Shown piece by piece: positions 4,725 through 6,913 of a stretch of DNA of 6,913 nt (position 1 is the stretch's first letter; the number at the start of each line of letters is the position of its first letter). The stretch is from Methanothrix harundinacea (GTDB lineage: Archaea; Halobacteriota; Methanosarcinia; Methanotrichales; Methanotrichaceae). The notes beneath the pieces are model-generated. The model saw only the letters and a program-made list of their open reading frames with translations. It made no database searches and was not told the DNA's origin. Location: positions 1 to 6,913 of the forward strand of contig DAQG01000067.1 of NCBI GenBank assembly GCA_002502785.1. Reading direction: 5' to 3'. The translations under genes were made by a program, and so were the position numbers.

Positions 4725-4755
4725 CCGGAGGGCGCCCGCGCCCCTCGACCTCAGC
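4725..4755 (+). repeat. GC-rich motif matching DNA upstream of mnt copies 1 and 3
   Basis: Centred on GCCCGCGCCCCTCG-A-CCTC, just after hepT. Related sequence lies before copy 1 (about 713-744, GCCCGCGCCCCTCGCCCTC) and before copy 3 (about 3928-3957, ACCCTCGCCCCTCGACCAC). It thus brackets the intact mntA-hepT module as an imperfect direct repeat. Confidence 0.4.
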
Positions 4756-4817
4756 GGTTCTCTGCATAACGCAGAAGCTTCCTGCAGGAGGTCTGCATGT
4801 CCTCAAGATCAAATTGC

Positions 4818-4875
4818 GTGCGGTCCACCCCACCCTAAAGGGTGGGGTATGCTTCGGGGCCGCACACCCGTTTTT
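4818..4875 (+). terminator. Two-tier hairpin H1 plus T-run downstream of hepT
   Basis: The outer stem GTGCGGTCC (4818-4826) pairs with GGGCCGCAC (4857-4865), with one G-U. Inside it, ACCCCACCC (4827-4835) pairs perfectly with GGGTGGGGT (4840-4848) around a TAAA loop, leaving eight unpaired bases on the 3' side. TTTTT follows at 4871-4875. It could terminate the mntA-hepT transcript, 110 bases after the hepT stop. It is also clearly related in sequence and shape to hairpin H2 (4967-5015), so termination may not be its original role. Confidence 0.45.
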
Positions 4876-5015
4876 CCGGATTTCAGAAATAGTCGAGTCT
4901 TTGTTGCCAGATTCCCATGAACAGTCAATAATGTTTTATCGATTTAAAGGAGCACGAAAAACGGGCGAGGGTCCACTTCATCCCCTACCTAAAGGTCGGG
5001 GTATTCGTGACCCTC
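4818..5015. other. Structured element: H1, inverted repeat, core, inverted repeat, H2
   Basis: Two related two-tier hairpins flank a perfect 10-bp inverted repeat, CCCGTTTTTC (4867-4876) and GAAAAACGGG (4956-4965), around a 79-base AT-rich core. H2 has outer stem GAGGGT-c-CAC (4967-4976) with GTG-ACCCTC (5007-5015) and inner stem CCCCTACC (4982-4989) with GGTCGGGG (4994-5001), one mismatch, and the same TAAA loop. Both share GGTCCAC on the left and GGGGTAT on the right. Outer-stem sequences differ between H1 and H2 yet still pair, which argues for selection on structure. Options are ends of a non-autonomous IS200/IS605-like element (subterminal palindromes, no transposase), a REP-like pair, or a structured RNA. 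No coding sequence is supported inside. Confidence 0.5.
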
Positions 5016-5073
5016 TGCGCTCCCGAAGTAATAATGTTAGACTAATAGAAGAAAATGGAACAGGGTTCAGATG

Positions 5074-5096
5074 CGCCTGAAAACTAAGTTCAGGCG
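5074..5096 (-). terminator. Inverted repeat across the DUF1699 stop codon
   Basis: CGCCTGAA (5074-5081) and TTCAGGCG (5089-5096) are a perfect 8-bp inverted repeat with a 7-base loop, overlapping the TGA stop at 5090-5092. No T-run follows on the minus strand, so termination is uncertain; it may instead protect the 3' end of the message. Confidence 0.35.
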
Positions 5097-5497
5097 GTCA
5101 TCTTGGACTTGGCGATGTACTTGATCAGGTCGGGCGCCAGCTTAGTCGTCATTTGGACGCGAGCTACAGCATCGTCGATGCTCTCGCCACCTGAAATGAG
5201 GTCACCGATTCGCTCGATAGCATCTTCTTCGACCACGTAGTACTCGTCGATATCTTTTCTGTGACCCCAGACGTCTCCTTCAAGCAGGTCTATGCCTTGC
5301 ATATCGAGGAAGAGCCTAATAGCCTTGGACAGGGTCTTGTTGTAGGACGGAGGGACTTGGATCGCTCTTAGCCTGGGGCAAGCCTTTACAACGTCCAGTA
5401 GATCGACGTTTGAAGGTCTGAAAGCTATGTGAACCATCCTCTCGTTCGGTCTCAGCTCTGGTATCTCTTCTCTTGAACTTACAACTCTAATTTTCAT
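5090..5497 (-). CDS. DUF1699 family protein
   Basis: The 135-residue protein closely follows the DUF1699 (PF08004) pattern: MKIRVVSSREEIPELRPNE at 1-19, HIAFRPSN at 23-30, QVPPSYNKTLSKAI at 47-60 and LLEGDVWGHRKDIDEYY at 71-87. A variable helical C terminus completes it. The family is known to me essentially only from Methanosarcinales and has no established function. There is no signal peptide or membrane segment, so it is probably cytosolic. ATG 5495-5497 is supported by AGGTGA (5505-5510) seven bases upstream. Length and motifs are complete, with no sign of decay, so this looks like a resident core gene at the right border of the TA mosaic. It appears monocistronic: the neighbouring polymerase gene ends about 440 bases upstream. 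Confidence 0.85.
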   Translation of the reverse strand: MKIRVVSSREEIPELRPNERMVHIAFRPSNVDLLDVVKACPRLRAIQVPPSYNKTLSKAIRLFLDMQGIDLLEGDVWGHRKDIDEYYVVEEDAIERIGDLISGGESIDDAVARVQMTTKLAPDLIKYIAKSKMTA

Positions 5498-5941
5498 GCG
5501 GCTTTCACCTTTACAATTGCCAGGATGTAATCTAAGTACTAATAGACATTTGCGGTGTATACTAATGCTTAAATCAATATCTAATGACGTGTTTTTGGCG
5601 AAATAAACACCAAATTAGCCAGGAAAGATGAGTACCTGGAATGCGGGATAATGCAGGAATGTAGCCTATGGTCGAATTGCCGGAATTTAAGGATTATAAC
5701 CGACATTGGGGTGTGACATCATATCGATGTAGCGAACTCCGCAAGTTAAGCTGAAGATAAAAAGGGAGCTTCAGGAGTGGGCAATGAAGGGGGCTCCATA
5801 CAGAAATCTCTCCCAACCGTAGCGCAGATCATCGGAAGGGTTTAGGTTCAACGCTCAGATGCAAACTCTACAGAAGATACATTGCTAGACATAATAGAAA
5901 AACAAGAACCTTGTGGGGCGAAAGTAATCATACAGGCTTCT
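5498..5941. other. Gene-free region; promoter of DUF1699 and possible structured RNA
   Basis: No gene on either strand that I would defend. The left part holds the DUF1699 leader, with AT-rich TATA candidates near 5555-5576 on the minus strand. GTGTTT/AAACAC (about 5590-5611) and CCAGG/CCTGG (about 5621-5641) are short inverted repeats. 5710-5800 is described separately. The 3' end (5888-5941) contains the readthrough extension of the polymerase frame. Confidence 0.5.
5710..5800 (+). ncRNA. Possible structured RNA with a 5S-rRNA-like motif
   Basis: CGAACTCCGCAAGTTAAGC (about 5732-5750) resembles the archaeal 5S rRNA loop (CGAAC, five bases, AGTTAAGC) but has one base too many. About 25 bases on, CAGGAGTGGGC recalls the 5S CTGGAGTGGGC segment. 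The usual closing helix and other conserved bases are not seen. The same stretch can fold separately: GGAG-CTTCA pairs with TGAAG-GGGG-CTCC as a 9-bp stem with a G4 bulge. A TATA-like AATTTAAGG lies near 5684-5692. It could be a 5S pseudogene fragment, an unrelated RNA, or chance. Confidence 0.2.
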
Positions 5942-6913
5942 CTAGCTGCATCTTCCCTCAATGAACCTAAAGACGAAAGCCGCCTCCTCCCATGCCTTGC
6001 CGATAAGCTTTCCGTAATAGTCGCGATCGAACTCGGAGGCGTCCCACTCTGCATCGACGTCCCACCGATTCGCATCGCGCACAACGTATCCCACAGTCAT
6101 CCCTGGCGAGACCTTAACACCCTTTCTCCGAAAGGCTTGGATCGCTGAAGCTTGGACGCACCTTTTTTCGTAGTTCAGCTTGCTTATCCGTCGGTGTATG
6201 ACCATCTTTGAGGGATCTGCCTTATCCAAACCTCGATGATAACTCTTCACAATCTCTAACACCTGCGGCTTGATGCGGCGCAGTTCTTCTACGCCCCGAG
6301 CCTCGCCCATCTTCTCGAAGACCTCCATCTGCATCCGCCTTACGTATTCTGGTGTGTCCCTCCTCCGAGCCGCTACGCCCCGTACCTTCAGCTTGCCATT
6401 CGATAGCCTGCCGAAATACCGGTTGTAAGCCCCGAAGCCATCTGCCAGGGGGAGGAAGACAATCCAGTCGTAGGGATCGAGCTCGGTCCTTATGCCTGTA
6501 GCAGCTTCCACCTTCACCTTGAATAGAGATGCATCGCCACCTTTTACCCAGAGACAGTCCACGATCCCGTGGAGCACCTCAAGATCCATATCTTCGGCGA
6601 TCTGCTTGGTCTTGATCAACAGCTCTCTTGAGATGGAGGTTATTGACTCGTGAACCTCTATCCGTCCGAACTTGGCGTTCTTGTAGCCGGTGTACCCGAA
6701 ACAGGTTACAAGCATCCACTTCAGCACAGAATCAAGACTTTTGTACCTTGGATCAACCTTATTCAGCTTCTTGGTCTCAAGTCGCAGATCCAACAGCGGC
6801 TCGATGACAGTGCCCAAAAATCCCCTTTTATCGGCGCCATCCAAAGTTTCGGGGGAGAGGTTGTAGTTCACAATGATGGAGGGATAAAATGAGTACCCCT
6901 CTCCAAGATCTAA
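5942..6913 (-). CDS. Archaeal PolB2-type family B DNA polymerase, C-terminal part
   Basis: The frame is open to the right edge, so the gene is 5'-partial; the GTG at 6871 is not its start. At the edge it reads EGYSFYPSIIVNYNLSPETL, the motif A region, with Glu where active polymerases have the Asp of DxxSLYPS. Counting from the GTG at 6871, motif B is at about 51-69 (KWMLVTCFGYTGYKNAKFG). Motif C is HGIVDCLWV at about 101-109 instead of YGDTDS, so its first catalytic Asp is lost. This combination is typical of PolB2, an archaeal group thought to be inactive in synthesis and of unknown role. The exonuclease part would lie beyond the window. TAG at 5942-5944 ends the protein at EGRCS, but the frame continues RSLYDYF, so the stop replaces the first residue of a perfect PIP-box pattern. 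The product may be a PCNA-binding-deficient truncation. Confidence 0.8.
   Translation of the reverse strand, partial: LDLGEGYSFYPSIIVNYNLSPETLDGADKRGFLGTVIEPLLDLRLETKKLNKVDPRYKSLDSVLKWMLVTCFGYTGYKNAKFGRIEVHESITSISRELLIKTKQIAEDMDLEVLHGIVDCLWVKGGDASLFKVKVEAATGIRTELDPYDWIVFLPLADGFGAYNRYFGRLSNGKLKVRGVAARRRDTPEYVRRMQMEVFEKMGEARGVEELRRIKPQVLEIVKSYHRGLDKADPSKMVIHRRISKLNYEKRCVQASAIQAFRRKGVKVSPGMTVGYVVRDANRWDVDAEWDASEFDRDYYGKLIGKAWEEAAFVFRFIEGRCS

Noticed and set aside
4814..5080. Open frame across the structured element
   Set aside because: The translation has no family features and runs through the hairpins; structure explains the conservation better than coding.
6869..6871. GTG 6871 as the true start of the polymerase gene
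   Set aside because: The frame is open to the window edge and upstream codons encode the conserved YPSII motif A region.
1..6913. CRISPR array
   Set aside because: No regularly spaced short repeats were seen; the repeats present are long segmental copies and hairpins.

Overview
The window looks like an accessory region of a methanogenic archaeon of the order Methanosarcinales, most likely Methanothrix (Methanosaeta)-like. The DUF1699 protein at 5090-5497 and the S-layer (DUF1608-type) repeats at 2562-3668 are families I know mainly from Methanosarcinales. The polymerase at the right edge has the degenerate active site of archaeal PolB2. Promoter-like sites are archaeal TATA boxes, some placed for short or leaderless transcripts. 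Most of the window is GC-rich; the first ~610 bases are clearly AT-rich and look foreign to the rest. The taxon is an inference.

Layout, left to right. (1) 8-478, minus: AT-rich gene for a small membrane protein, apparently cut short by TAG. (2) 735-4710: a mosaic of toxin-antitoxin (TA) material. It holds three copies of one minimal nucleotidyltransferase (mntA-type) antitoxin cassette, each with its upstream DNA. Copy 1 (865-1119) has no start codon, is frameshifted and lacks a partner; a solitary hicB-like gene on the minus strand begins where its hepT should be. A second minus-strand pair, a nuclease-fold toxin candidate plus DUF2283 (1422-1963), follows. Copy 2 (2247-2537) lost its 3' half and runs into a terminator-like hairpin. 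Copy 3 (4082-4369) is intact and overlaps an intact HEPN toxin gene, hepT (4366-4707), by ATGA. (3) Between copies 2 and 3, on the minus strand, lies a decayed S-layer-type gene of two tandem repeats with an in-frame TAG and no good start codon. (4) 4818-5015: an unexplained structured element made of two related two-tier hairpins around a 10-bp inverted repeat. (5) DUF1699 gene, minus. (6) 5498-5941: gene-free, with one possible structured RNA resembling part of 5S rRNA. (7) 5942 to the right edge, minus: C-terminal part of a PolB2-type polymerase whose stop codon sits where the Gln of a PCNA-binding PIP box would be.

How the genes work together: only the mntA-hepT operon looks like a complete characterised system. 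HepT is a HEPN ribonuclease (R-X4-H-X-Y) and MntA is the nucleotidyltransferase that AMPylates its Tyr. The 15-bp palindrome before each mnt copy suggests shared control of live and dead copies. The DUF2283 pair is organised like a TA operon, but its function is inferred. Three genes (membrane protein, S-layer repeat gene, polymerase) end or break at TAG at points where homologous sequence seems to continue. That means recent nonsense decay or, less likely, TAG readthrough.
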